A DNA stretch of 64,000 nt. It comes from Quillaja saponaria (lineage: Eukaryota > Streptophyta > Magnoliopsida > Fabales > Quillajaceae). Position 1 is the stretch's first letter. Each line of letters opens with the position of its first letter. This document shows positions 1 through 11,400 of the stretch, in pieces. The DNA is taken from assembly GCA_029379385.1 (NCBI GenBank), contig CM055615.1, forward strand, positions 1,426,001 to 1,490,000. Reading direction: 5' to 3'. Under the pieces are notes generated by a model. The model saw only the letters and a list, made by a program, of their open reading frames with translations, searched no databases and was not told the origin of the DNA. The translations under genes and the position numbers were made by a program.

Positions 1-1023
1 CAGATCGTAGACTGCAGACCTCTTCCTCGTCCTTATGTTCATCTCTCGAAGCAAGAAGATCAGCTAGAACTCACGGATGGAAGCTGCGAAGCAATACCGG
101 TAGCTATTAGAGTGTGATTTGGCTTTCTGTTTTCCTCTGCAGAGCAAGAAAAGAGTGGGCTGGAGCTCGACGCCTCTACCTGCAAGTGGAGCTTTGGACT
201 TCCAGTTTTAACGAAGAAGGTATTTTTTTTATTTTTTTTTCTAGTTAACAGGGATTACCATGTAAATATGTAATAATATTGAAAAAAAAAAATTATGTAA
301 TATGTAAATGAAATGTACCGTGTACAATTACTTCTTTAGTGTATTATTAGATATGTATAATGTATTAATGATTATTTCATCCTTTAAATTACTTTCTAGC
401 TAATTGAAAATTATCATGTTAATAATATTGAAAATATATATATATATATATATTTGTATAATATGTAAATGTAATGTACCATTTGACATATACAATGTAT
501 TATAATTTATATATATATATATTAAATGGTTATATGATATATCATCTAATTGGTCATTTTCACTTCTTATTCAAAATGTTATTTTATCATTATCATGTAT
601 ATTGCTATTAAATTGGAATCATTATTTCATAAAGTGTCATTCTTAAAGGTCTAGGCGTTTGGCAGCTTGCATAACACATGGTTATACTTATATCATCTAA
701 TTCATCCATTGAATTTACCAATTATATCAAGCATTCCTTCAAAAAAAAATATTAAAAAATATCTACAAATGCTTTAAAAAAAAAAAAAACTAAGCTTATG
801 CTCCATAGTATTGTTGACTTGTTATATTATGGTGGCTGCATATAGTTTGTGCTCCCTGAGCTATGCTCAAGCTTCTGTTCTCATGGTTTGGATATTTTTT
901 TTGTTTTTGTTGTTCTTTATTTCGTTTTAATTTTGATTTGTTGGATAAAAATTATTTATTACTTTGTTGCTAATTTGATGATGGTGCATTTTATTTGTTG
1001 ATGACTTTTTGTTTTAAAGGAAA

Positions 1024-3481
1024 ATGTCTCCTTCTGGTTCTTCTAAGAGTAGAAAAAATGTTCTGGGAAGTAGAACTGATGTGGGTTGGGAATATAGTAT
1101 CCCAGTTGAAGGGAACAAGAGAAAAGTGAAATACAAATATTGCTCAAAGATTGTAACGGGTGAAATTTTTAGGTTCAAGCACCATCTTGCAAGCACGGGA
1201 GAAGATACAATGGCATGTGTGAGTGTTCCTGATGATGTGAAAGATAAAATGAGAGTTGTCTTGGATAAATTAGAAGTGAAAAAAGTGAGGAAAAAGAGAA
1301 TTTTAGAAGATAGTGAAGGTGATAATATGGAAGAGGTAGAAATTGTGCAAACAAGTAAAAGGAAAGGGAAAGAAATTAAGAGATATTTTGTGCAAAATTC
1401 TAGTGGGGTTAGAAGCAACAAAACAATAACAACAATGAATCAATGGGTCAAAAAAGATTTGCGAGAAAAAGCATGTTCGAAGATAGCTCAATTTTTCTAC
1501 ACAAGTGCTATCCCTTTTAATTGTGTGAAAAATCCTAAATTTGCTGAAATGTTAAAAGCAATTGGGAGGTATGGCTGTGGGCTCAAAGGTCCCTCTCATC
1601 ATGAATTAAAGAAAAAATTCTTGAAGATAGAAGTAAGTAAAATCATGGATCTTCTTGAGGAGTACAAACTAGAATGGCAAAAAACATGTTCTTTAATGTC
1701 TGATGGTTGGACAGATAGGAATGACGTTCTATATGCAATTTCTTTGTTAATAGTCCAAAAGAGACTATATTTTTATCATCAGTGGATACATCAGACTTTT
1801 CTAAAACTGCCGTCAAAGTTGTTGAGATGTTAGATGATGTTGTGGAGAAGATTGGGGAGCAGAATGTGGTGCAGGTGATTACTGATAATGCAGCAAACTA
1901 CAAAGCAGCTGGTGAAATGTTAATGGAAAAAAGAAAGAGCTTATATTAGACACCATGTGCAGCATATTGCATTGATTTGATGTTGGAGGATTTTGCAAAA
2001 AAATTGAAAGTGCATTCTATGACCATTGAAAAAGGAAAGAGAATTACTACATACATTTATGGAAGAAACATGCTCATTGCTATGTTGAGGAGTTTCACGA
2101 AAGGGAGAGATTTAATTAGACCTGCTGCGACCCGGTTTGCTACTTCATACTTGACTTTAGGGTGTCTTCTTGAATTAAAAGCAGCATTGATGAGAATGTT
2201 TTCTTCTCAAAAGTGGAAAGCAAGCACTTTTTCAAACACAGAAAAAGGAAAGAAAGTTGCAAGCACTATTCTAAACAATGACTTTTGGAAGAAAGTTGTT
2301 GAATGTCTTAAGGCTGCTAATCCTCTTATCAAGGTGCTCAAGTTAGTGGATTCAGAAAGAAAACCGGCTATGAGATTTATTTATGAAGAAATGGACCGGG
2401 CAAAAGAAAAAATACAATTGAATTTTGGCAATGTTAAAAAGAGGTTAGCTTTTGTTTCTTTAAACTAGTAAGTAGTAACTTCACATATTTTTATATTATT
2501 TTTTGTATCATCTAATTCTAAATTTCTAATTAACCTTTATAGGTATAAGCCTATTTGGAGCATTATTGATAGGAGATGGGAGATGCAACTTCAGAGGCCT
2601 TTGCATACTGCAGCTTATTACTTAAATCCTTAATATCATTATAGTCCTAATTTCAAAGCTGATTATGAAGTTAAACGTAGACTTTATGGTTGCTTGGAGA
2701 GATTGGTTTAAGATTCAAATGAGAGAAATACAATTGATTTGCAACTTGAAGAGTTCAAAAATGCTAGAGGATTATTTGGAATCTCAGCTACAAAGGCAAT
2801 GAGGGAGAAAAAAACTCCAGCTGAATGGTGGGATTCTTATAAAGACGAATGCCCTGAGTTACAAAGATTTTCCATTCGGATCTTAAGCCTGACTTGTAGT
2901 TCTTCTGGATGTAAACGTAATTGGAGCGCATTTGAGATGGTAAATATAAGTTGATAGTATCTATTATTTTGTTTTTATAATTCTTATTTCTAGTATTGAT
3001 CTCTTATAAATAATTTACTATTTTTTTAGGTGCATACAAAGAAAAGGAATCGTTTGCATCAAAAGAAAATGAATGACTTAGTTTTTGTCATGTACAATTG
3101 CAAGTTGAATGAAAGGCAAACCAAAAATTATTTGGGTTCGAGCTTGAAATTGGATTATCTCTCCTCAGATGATGAATGGATAACTCCAATGATGATGTGA
3201 TTGATTTAGATGCTCCATTAGATGAAGATAAAGTGCAATTGATGCAAGATGAAGATGAAGATGAAGATGGAGAGGATGATGTTGGTGTTGTAGGTGGTGA
3301 AGTTGATGAAGTCATGAGTGTTGATAGTAATGAAGGTGGAAATCCCATTGACAATGAAGATGGTAATGATGACAATAGTGATGATGATGTTGGCAATGGA
3401 GATGATGATGGAGAAAGCTATGGTGATGAAGAAGATAATTGTGATGTTTATGAAGAAGGGACTAATTTTGGTTTAGACTAA
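1024..3481 (+). pseudogene. hAT transposase-like pseudogene (BED finger, DUF659, hAT C-terminal)
   Basis: It once encoded a cut-and-paste transposase. A BED-type finger lies at about residues 20-60 of the first frame. Its first cysteine position reads Y (KYKYCSK instead of the usual C-x2-C), so zinc binding is doubtful. A DUF659 block follows, with the SLMSDGWTD motif near 1690-1715. A one-base loss in a T run near 1775 breaks the frame, and the match continues in another frame through 2450. In-frame stops lie at 1947, 2631 and 2709. Likely introns are about 2460-2543 and 2941-3029. The C-terminal dimerisation region (EWWDSY near 2823, NWSAFEM near 2920) then continues to 3197. A very acidic tail (3176-3481) is in a shifted frame. 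The protein cannot be made as it stands. Confidence 0.85.
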
Positions 3482-3779
3482 ATTATGCAAATTGGATTTT
3501 AATTTTATGATATTAAGAATCTTTGTATGGATATTTTGTTTATGAACTTATGTTTGGATTACATGTTTATGAAATTAATGTTATAAATTTGATGTTTGTA
3601 TTGGATGTTTTATGTTTGTACTTTATTTTATCTTATTGATGAAATTGGTGAATATTTTGCTTTAGAAAAAAAATATAGTTGGAGCTTTATACAAATTGTG
3701 CTTGTTTATAACAAAATACACATATTTACAATAAATTATGTAAATAGATATATAATCTAATAACTATTTTACAAAATTT

Positions 3780-3804
3780 GTAAGATCTTCCGATTCGATC
3801 TTAC
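3780..3804. repeat. Subterminal inverted repeat of the hAT element
   Basis: Perfect 8-base arms (GTAAGATC and GATCTTAC) are separated by nine bases. A further GATC-rich stretch follows to 3850. Clustered short repeats near the ends are where hAT transposases usually bind, so this is a plausible transposase-binding region. That role is inferred. Confidence 0.5.
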
Positions 3805-4154
3805 GAGTCAATCTTGCTCCCCTCAACGATCCTACTTAAGATCTCGATCTTGACAACCTTGCCCCCAACAATTAGAATCAAAGCAATTATTTAGTCAACT
3901 GGTTTCCATCGACAGTTAAAAGTAAGACTCCTAATGAGGTATGGTCGGGTAAACCTTCTCATTATTTTGATTTGAATATATTTGGTTGTCCTACATGCTA
4001 TAATGTTAATGATGGGAAGCTTGATCCTAGGGCCATAAAGTTTGTTTTTATGAGATATGCCAGTTGGGTTAAAGGATACAAATTATTTGACCCCCAATTA
4101 TCAGTAGAGATGAGAATTTTGATAAGCCAACTATGCTTAACCCAAAGAAGGATG

Positions 4155-4166
4155 TAGTTGCTTATC
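4155..4166 (+). repeat. Left target-site duplication of the nested LINE (partner 5269-5280)
   Basis: TAGTTGCTTATC here and TAGTAGCTTATC at 5269-5280 match at 11 of 12 bases. They lie exactly at the two switches between copia and LINE sequence, as expected for a target-site duplication that has aged by one substitution. Confidence 0.7.
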
Positions 4167-5268
4167 AGTAAGGATGTGACTTCACATGGCCTTTATTGAT
4201 CTAGAAAAAACATATGATAAGGTGCCAAAACAAGTTTTGTGGTGAGTTCTTGAGACGAAAAAAATCCTAACTAAATATGTAAAAATTATTAAGGATATGT
4301 ATGAAAGAGGAATGACAAGGATGCGGACCGTAGATGATATGATTGGAGAGCTTCCGATCATAATAGGTGTTTACCAAGTTTCATCCTTAAACCACTACCT
4401 ATTTGTTTTAGTCGAACTTACTTCATTTATTCAGGATAGGGCTTCATAGTACATGCTGTTTGTTGACGATATCGTATTGGTAGACAAAACTAAAGAAGGT
4501 TTAAATTCTAAACTAGGATTATGGAGGAACACGTTATAATCTATAGGTCTTAGGTTGAGTCGGACGGAAACCGAGTATATGGAGTGCGATTTTAGTAACA
4601 CTGGAGGAAGCTTAACTGAAATAATTTTAGATAGTCAGGCAATCCTACAAAGAATGTGTTTAAGTATTTAGGTTCATTTATACAAAAAGATGGTGCAATT
4701 GAATATGACGTGAATCATAGAATCAAGGCAGGGTAGGTGAAATGGCGGTATGCTTCGAGAGTTTTATGTGATTCTAAGATCTCGAATTAGTTGAAAGAAA
4801 AATTCTATATGATAGCAATAATACCGGCTATGTTGTATAGTTTTGAATGTTAAGCAGTTAAGAAATAACACTCATATAAGATGGATGGAAGTAGCTGAAA
4901 TGCGAATGTTAAGATAGATAACTAGACATACAAGAAAGGATAGAATACAAAATGAGAAAATCCGTAAGAAGATTGAGATAGCACCTATCAAAAAGAAAAT
5001 GAGAGGGAATCGCTTATATTTGTTTGAACATATCCAACGTCGACCCATGGACGTTGTAGTTAGGAAAGGTGACTTGGTGCAGGTGAAATGTTTTAGACGT
5101 GGTAGAGGGATACTGAAACTTACATGAGAGCAATCATGAAGAAGGATATAATTGCTTTAGGCATTATCGAAAATAATGCCTTTGATCGATGCGAATAGAG
5201 GAAAATGATTCATATAGCCGACTCTAACTAGTTTGGGATTTAAAGCTTAGTTAAGTTAAGTTGAGATT
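4167..5268 (+). mobile_element. 5'-truncated RTE-type LINE fragment inside copia
   Basis: The reading frames give the reverse transcriptase strings FIDLEKTYDKVPKQVLW (about 4190), MLFVDDIVLVDKT (about 4455) and LRLSRTETEYMECDF (about 4550), and an end resembling DRCEWRKMIHIADSN (about 5190-5230). These are typical of plant RTE-clade non-LTR elements. In-frame stops and shifts make it non-functional. It lacks the endonuclease part, as usual for 5'-truncated insertions. It ends in a TTAAG-type short repeat (about 5248-5262) rather than poly(A), which fits RTE elements. A 12-bp duplication flanks it. Confidence 0.75.
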
Positions 5269-6639
5269 TAGTAGCTTATCCATCTACTTTGGCAGAAGGA
5301 GCAAGAATTCAGAGGAGCCCTTAATATATTCAGAGGCTGTTAGTTGTGTTAAATCTACATAATGTGTAGAGAAGAGATTTAGCCTCTTCATAAGAATCAG
5401 ACATGAGTTGGTGGAGTTGCCTAAGGAAAAAAAGACAGTTGGCTGCAAGTGGGTTTTCAAGAAAAAGGAAGGAATTCCCGAGATTAAGGATGCTATATTT
5501 AAGGCACAACTAGTTGCTAAGGGCTATCATCAGAAAGGGGGGATAGACTTCAATGATGTATTCTCTCCAATAATGAAGCATAGTTCTATTCGTGTGTTGC
5601 TTACCATGAATGCATTATATGACTTTGAGCTTGAGCAGCTTGATGTCAAGAATGCTTTCTTGCATGGTGAGCTTGAGGAGATTATGTAAATGTGTCAGTT
5701 AGAAGGGTTCATTGCGGAAGGAAAAGAAGTTAATGTATGCAAATTTAAAAAGTCTTTGTATGGACTGGAATACTCACCAAAGCTGTGGTACAAGAGATTT
5801 AATAGCTTCATGATCAACCATGATTACAAGAGACTTGTTACTTTATGTTGATGATATATCCATTACTTCCACGAGCATTACAGAGATTGATGTGCCAAAT
5901 AAACAATTGAATAAGTTTGAGATGAATGATTTAGTTGCTGCGAAGAAAATTTTGGGGATGGAGATTCATAGAGACAAAGAAGCTGGGAAATTATAACTTT
6001 CATAGAAAAGATACATAAAAAGAGCTCTACGGCAGTTTGGTAGGTAGAATTGCAAACCTGTGATCACCCCCTCTTGCATCACACTTCAGACTTTCAAAAA
6101 ATTTATCATCACATAATGAGAAGGAGCAGCAGATAATTAATGTTCCATATTCTAGTGCAATAGGTAGTCTTATGCATACCATAGTTTGCACACGTCCAGA
6201 TATTTCACCAGAGGTCAATTTAGTTAGTAAATACATGACCTACCTGGGCAAGGTTCATTGGCGAGCAGTGAAATAGATATTGAGATATCGTAAAGGCACT
6301 ATAAATGTGGGTTTAGTTTATGATAGAGGCAATGGTATAGATTCTTCAGTAATTGGATATATTGATTTAGACTATGCTACTGACCTTGACAAGAGAAGAT
6401 CCTTGATTGGGTATGTAATATGTCTTCACTATCTCAGGTTATGCCATAAGTTAGAAAGCTATTTTTCTGTTTACAATTGCTTTATCTACTACTGAGGCAG
6501 CATGAGACTTCAGTTGTGTTTTTTGACAATTAGAGTGCTATACATCTGACAAAAAATTAGATATACCATGAGAGGACCATACATGATACATCATGTCAAT
6601 ATCATTTTCTTAGAGCAGTTATCTCCAAGAAATTAAAAT

Positions 6640-7245
6640 TTGTTTCAAGATACCGTTTTGATAAATTTAAAAACGAAAACAATTCGGGAATCGGTATTGA
6701 AACTGCATGAAAATGCTTATTTTCTTGGAAATGCATGAAAATACAAATTAAAACAAATACTATAATAATTGGAAGTATCCAACATAAATAATTTAGTACA
6801 TAAATACAAATAAATACATATCAAAATAAAAATCTTAACATAAATATAGAAATTGAAAAAAAATAAATAAATCAAATTACAATAACAATTAACCAGTCAT
6901 GGGTGTCTCACAGGTGCATATTCAAAATATTGAACTAAGAGAAGACCTTAATAAATTAAATTGATAAAAAAAAAATTAAAATTAACAAAGAAAATACTTA
7001 TTCATAGTTAATGATGTTTATCAACATAATACATTCAAATTCTTTCCCCATTTAAAATAAATTAAAATAACATAAACAAAATTAGAAACCCATCAACCCT
7101 TTACTTAATTTTGTGTCGGTAGGTGTGGAAACCGACTTGATTTGTTTCTGTATGATACACTATGGATATGTTTCTGTATGAGGGTTTTGTGTCGGTAGGT
7201 GTGGAAACCGACTCGATTTGCCCGTATGCCTTTTCATACCTTGGT
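6640..7245. other. AT-rich insert splitting the copia RNase H region
   Basis: Copia coding sequence stops after about 6635 and resumes at about 7246. The 600 bases between are AT-rich with no recognisable coding. Its right part has a 36-base direct repeat. The source is unknown; no terminal inverted repeat or clear target duplication was seen. Confidence 0.55.
7109..7220 (+). repeat. Direct repeat of 36 bases, 76-base period
   Basis: Bases 7109-7144 and 7185-7220 match at 35 of 36 positions (core GTGTCGGTAGGTGTGGAAAC). The spacer also repeats GTTTCTGTATGA. This looks like a recent local tandem duplication. Confidence 0.85.
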
Positions 7246-7437
7246 TACGTCTGAAGGACCCTTTACAGTGAAGAAAGTGAGTACTGCTAATACGATGACT
7301 AAGCCAGACACAGTTAGCAAGTTCAGGCATTCCTTGGACTTGGTTGGTGTTTGTAGTGCTTAAGATGGCCCTTGAGGGCAAGAGAGAAGGAGATAAACTT
7401 CATCACATTCAGGATGGTACAAACTAAGGTGGAGATT

Positions 7438-7798
7438 TGTTGTGTTTGTCTTGTATTCAGCTGGACCAAAATTTCGTGGTGCGACTTTTTGGATAATTAT
7501 AACCCGAGAGCAATCTGAAAAATAAATTTTAGTTCACAAAATGGAGGAATAGGCTAATATATATAAAACTTGAGATTCAGGAGCTTGCCTGAGAAATTTT
7601 TTTAAGGTTTTCTTTGCTCGTAGCCTATATATATATAAAGCCAGTTAACTCTAGTGTTCAATCTTTACAGTGAGAACGTGATTAGATTAAGCCGAACCTC
7701 GATATATCTAGTGTTCTTCTTTTTCTTGTTATCATTTTTTAAGTTTTAGATTTCACCATATTCTCGCTTCAGTTTTATCAAGCACCTCATTTATAACA
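7438..7798 (+). repeat. 3' LTR of the copia element (end approximate)
   Basis: It begins TGTTG directly after the purine-rich tract AAGGTGGAGATT. It contains a TATA-like run (about 7627-7640) followed by a leader-like stretch, as in plant copia LTRs. The right border is set at a terminal CA near 7798. No second LTR is available to confirm it. Confidence 0.6.
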
Positions 7799-8376
7799 CC
7801 TTCAAAATTCTAAAACAAATTAACATCATATCATGCTTATAGACATCAACTTCAGCCTAAAGTTTTCTTCTAGTAATAAACCATCTTCTGCCTCAAACAA
7901 TCATAAACATCATTACACAGACTCACCAAACACTTCATCGAAATTAGGAAGAAAAGTTATATTCCATATCATCATAAACTAACTGTTGTTCCAAAATATA
8001 TAAGTTGTCTTGTGCTTGTTGATTTTAGAAAACATCTCAGAAGCTGTAAACTTGCCTAAATCATCGCATTGATATCTTTCATTCATAAAAATTGGTGCTG
8101 CTTGACTTTTAGTATAAAGTGTGGATTAGTGTAAAACATTACTACAAATGTACAGTCCAACCTTTTTGCTATAAAATTAGAACTTGGCATTGTTAATGGT
8201 AACTCGTGTTCATAACTGGTAATATCAAGATAAAACACAAATAATCCCAAGAATAAAGATGGGAAATATAAGGATTACTTCTAACAATTAAATAGCACTA
8301 TAAATTTGGTGGGACTTACAAAAGGTATATCATGATATTAATCCTATCTAGACAAGCACCAAACAGATAGTAGGTC

Positions 8377-8408
<32 letters not shown>

Positions 8409-8484
8409 ACCACAATGATATGAAAAATCATAATTCATCCACAATCAAGCATAAATAAATTCCACATACAATGTGAAAACATAC
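7799..8484. other. Non-coding AT-rich stretch with a TA microsatellite
   Basis: No further exon of the minus-strand gene could be found here, although its last visible exon (8485-8536) ends in a proper splice donor. A (TA)n run lies at about 8382-8408. Confidence 0.5.
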
Positions 8485-11400
8485 CTCATAAGTTTTCCCA
8501 GATGGAACACTAATCTCTTTGTAGTCATCATTTTTCCTATAACAATCAAAATCAAAATCACTTTGAATAAAAGAAAAAACACCATACAAGAGAGTTGGAA
8601 ATTTACCTAGCCTCTAATGTGCCAGCAACCTCTGCTGAAATGAAGAATGGAGAGTTTGCAAAGACCTCACTAATGAAATAACATGGTAGTTAACACAAAA
8701 AAGAATTACTAAAACATATTAGTAGTAGCAAAGTGAAAATATCCTAGATCATGGGCAAAGAGAAATTATGCACTTTAGAAGCGTAAAAGGCAAAACCTAT
8801 GGTGCCCCAACATCCAAGAAACTTGTTCAATGGAAGCACCTAGGGAAATTTTCTAAGATATTGTATCTAGGTCAGGTTTATATTCCACCTACTATAAAAG
8901 TTTCCAAACCCTAAATCATTTAAGAAAATCCTAATCGTAAAACTTTCTACAAATTTAAGAATCCTAGGAAAGAGGTAAAGACATAAGGCCAAAGTAACAG
9001 TACCCAGTATTTACGATAATCAAGTCTACCAACAAATTACTTAATTCCTAAGTAATCATAATTGCAATAAATTCCCCAATTAACAATAATCCATAGTTTA
9101 ATAAACCCTAATCCTCAAAAAATCAATTGTATGTCTGTACCCTAGTGTATCTTTCTCAGAACATTGCAGCTACTATGTTCTGTTCGTAAATGGAACTCTT
9201 TCCCCTCTCCATTTGCATTTCGATGTTGTTTTTATTTATGTACTAACCATATAAAGGGATCACCCCTGGTTAAGGGATGTTATTATACATTCCTTCACCT
9301 ATTAAAAAAATGGAAAAGATTCAAGATTTTTTAGGCCAAAATGACAGTTGAAACAAATACTATGGATTTCTTCATGTTAGTTAAGTCGATCTAAAGCATT
9401 AGTATTTAGTTATTTTGATGCAGAGCTTAAGGTAAAGGAAATCCTAGAGCAACATAACAGAAACAAGAAGAAGAAAAGAGCAAGTCGTAGGCTTGGGCTT
9501 TAGCATTTTCTATTTAATAAGAATTATCGCTTTAGTATTCGGAGTTAGTATTTTATTAAGAGTTAATATTTTATTAGAAGTTACCATTTTAATATTTCCT
9601 ATTAATTAGGAGTTAGTCTTTTATTATGAATCTTTACTTGCTAAGCAAGTATCTTTAGTCTTTTAGGATTTCTCCTAGCCTTTCATAAAAGGCAGGCTTT
9701 GCTAGTTTGTAGAAGGGAGTCTTTTTTTATCACAAAAGTTTATACCTAAGGGTGTTTTGATATTTTGTTGGTGGATTCCAGTTTATTCCTTAAAGATTTA
9801 GTCTTGTGCTAATCTTTTCTAAGCTTAGTTTTATGCTAGCTTAGGTTCTTTCATAATTCTACTTTGTCATATTTCTTATACTCCATGAGTAAGTTAGAAT
9901 CGCTTCCTTTTACATCTTTCTAAGCAATAAAATTAATTATAAAGCAAGAAGGGTTGCAATTCTATTCTATACTATGACTAGTCCCACTTACACAAGGGAA
10001 ACAAACAAGAAAGAGGGCATCCAATGATTCTAATAATTCAAAAATGTGAACAGTGGTTATATACCAACCAAAGTCTAGTTGTGCTAAGCTCAACACATTA
10101 ATCATTTGGAAATCTCCTCTCATAATGCAAATTAGTCTCTATACTGAAAAACATAATCAATCCACAAATTCCACATGACACAAGCTAGACACATTCCATA
10201 TGGGATTACCTACAGTCGAATCATATCTTTCACAACCAAGAAGCAATCAAATAAAGCTTTGTCAACGGATCCTTTGACTAATTTAGGCACTAAAGTAATG
10301 CAAGGCAAGGCAAGGCAACAAGCATGTTAGTGGCTTAACTAGGTCCTTCCAAACAAGACCCTCACCTAATCATGACTCAGCCAAGGCAATGCGCCTAGCT
10401 GAAAAGACCAAATTATAGAAAATTTCAGTAAAAACATATTTTCCACAACAATGAAAGCGACTCGGAAAGATAGAGAAAGAATTTCATGCAAGAAACCTAA
10501 AGCTAGGAGGGCCTTAAGTTGTAATGACTAATGAGTCTTTGACTATTTTAATCATCTTTCTTTATATTTTTTTAATGAATTACGACAATTTATTAAGATA
10601 TTGAGATCATGTTAGACAAGCTTCCCCTCTATATTTTCTTGTCTTTCTTTATAAAAAATCGAAGAAAAAAAGAAAATACTTATAATTAATTAACCACATT
10701 TGACACTTATGTATGTTGTTATTACCATGGAGTTGTTTGTAGGCTTTGAAAATATGAGAGGTTTGTCATTTTTTCCACCAACTAGCGAGATTGGAATGAT
10801 TTACAACATGTAAATTACTGATAACACCAATAGCATCCTTCCAGTTCCTTGTCCAGTTGTTCAGAGTAGTTATCCCTCATCATCCGAGGCACACTATTAG
10901 TGTCCATCAATTTTTCAACTTCTAGGGGCAAAGAAAAGGCTAAACTCTAAAGCCATATTATGCAAGGCTAAACACTCAATAACCTAATAAAGGCCTTATA
11001 TTCAACAATATTATTCAGTTTTGTCATGGGAGACATGACCACAAAGTTGAGTGATCTTCACTCACTCATCAAAGAAAACATAGTTGAGTGATCCGGTAGA
11101 ATTGGAATAAGTAAAGGTTATACCAGAGCCTATTTGTGATGGGTGCAATTAGGAAGACATTGATTTATACCCAGTGCAAGTTGAGGCATTGGTAGAATAA
11201 TAGCTGATGACAGTACCTCTTAGTGGAGAAGAAAATACTAATAATTTTTACCATTGAAGACACAAGTTATTTTTTTATTTCTTTTATTTTTTATTTTTTT
11301 GATAAGTGGAGACAAAGATATTCAAGAACATAGTTACCATGAATGCAGTATGTTTCGGGTAGAGGAATAGGGAATGCTACCTAGTTAAAAATATTTGTTG

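Larger units (their letters stand above)
1..3861 (+). mobile_element. hAT-superfamily DNA transposon, right part
   Basis: The body holds a decayed BED/DUF659/hAT-dimerisation transposase (separate entry). The right end is inferred at about 3861, where the sequence reads TTGACAACCTTG after a subterminal stretch containing an inverted repeat (GTAAGATC at 3780-3787, GATCTTAC at 3797-3804). Copia coding sequence resumes about 25 bases further on. The left terminal repeat is not in the window, so the element starts before base 1. Bases 1-1023 hold no convincing coding sequence: a GC-richer opening 240 bases, possibly an untranslated leader, then AT-rich DNA with short TA runs. The exact right end and the 8-bp target duplication cannot be proven without the left end. 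Confidence 0.7.
3885..7363 (+). pseudogene. Copia polyprotein pseudogene (integrase end, RT, RNase H)
   Basis: The integrase end shows the family string FGCPTCYNVNDGKLDPRAIK. RT begins near 5408 with GCKWVFKKK and includes QLDVKNAFLHGELEE. After a stop at 5687 the match continues with KSLYGLEYSPKLWYKRF and then the catalytic YVDD at about 5850 in another frame, so at least one frameshift is present. RNase H has a SVIGYIDLDYATDLDKRRS block near 6345-6400. The last conserved piece, MTKPDTVSKFRHSLDLVG, lies at about 7290-7345, beyond the second insert. The many stops and shifts mean no product is made. Confidence 0.8.
3885..7798 (+). mobile_element. Ty1/copia LTR retrotransposon, 3' part, with nested insertions
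   Basis: Copia polyprotein remnants run in the expected order: end of integrase (3885-4166), reverse transcriptase (5408-5990), RNase H (6030-6630 and again 7246-7362), then a purine-rich tract (AAGGTGGAGATT, 7426-7437) and a 3' LTR. Two foreign segments interrupt it: a LINE fragment at 4167-5268 and an insert at about 6640-7245. Gag, protease and the 5' LTR are absent, either cut off by the hAT element or lying left of the window. The element is dead. Confidence 0.85.
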
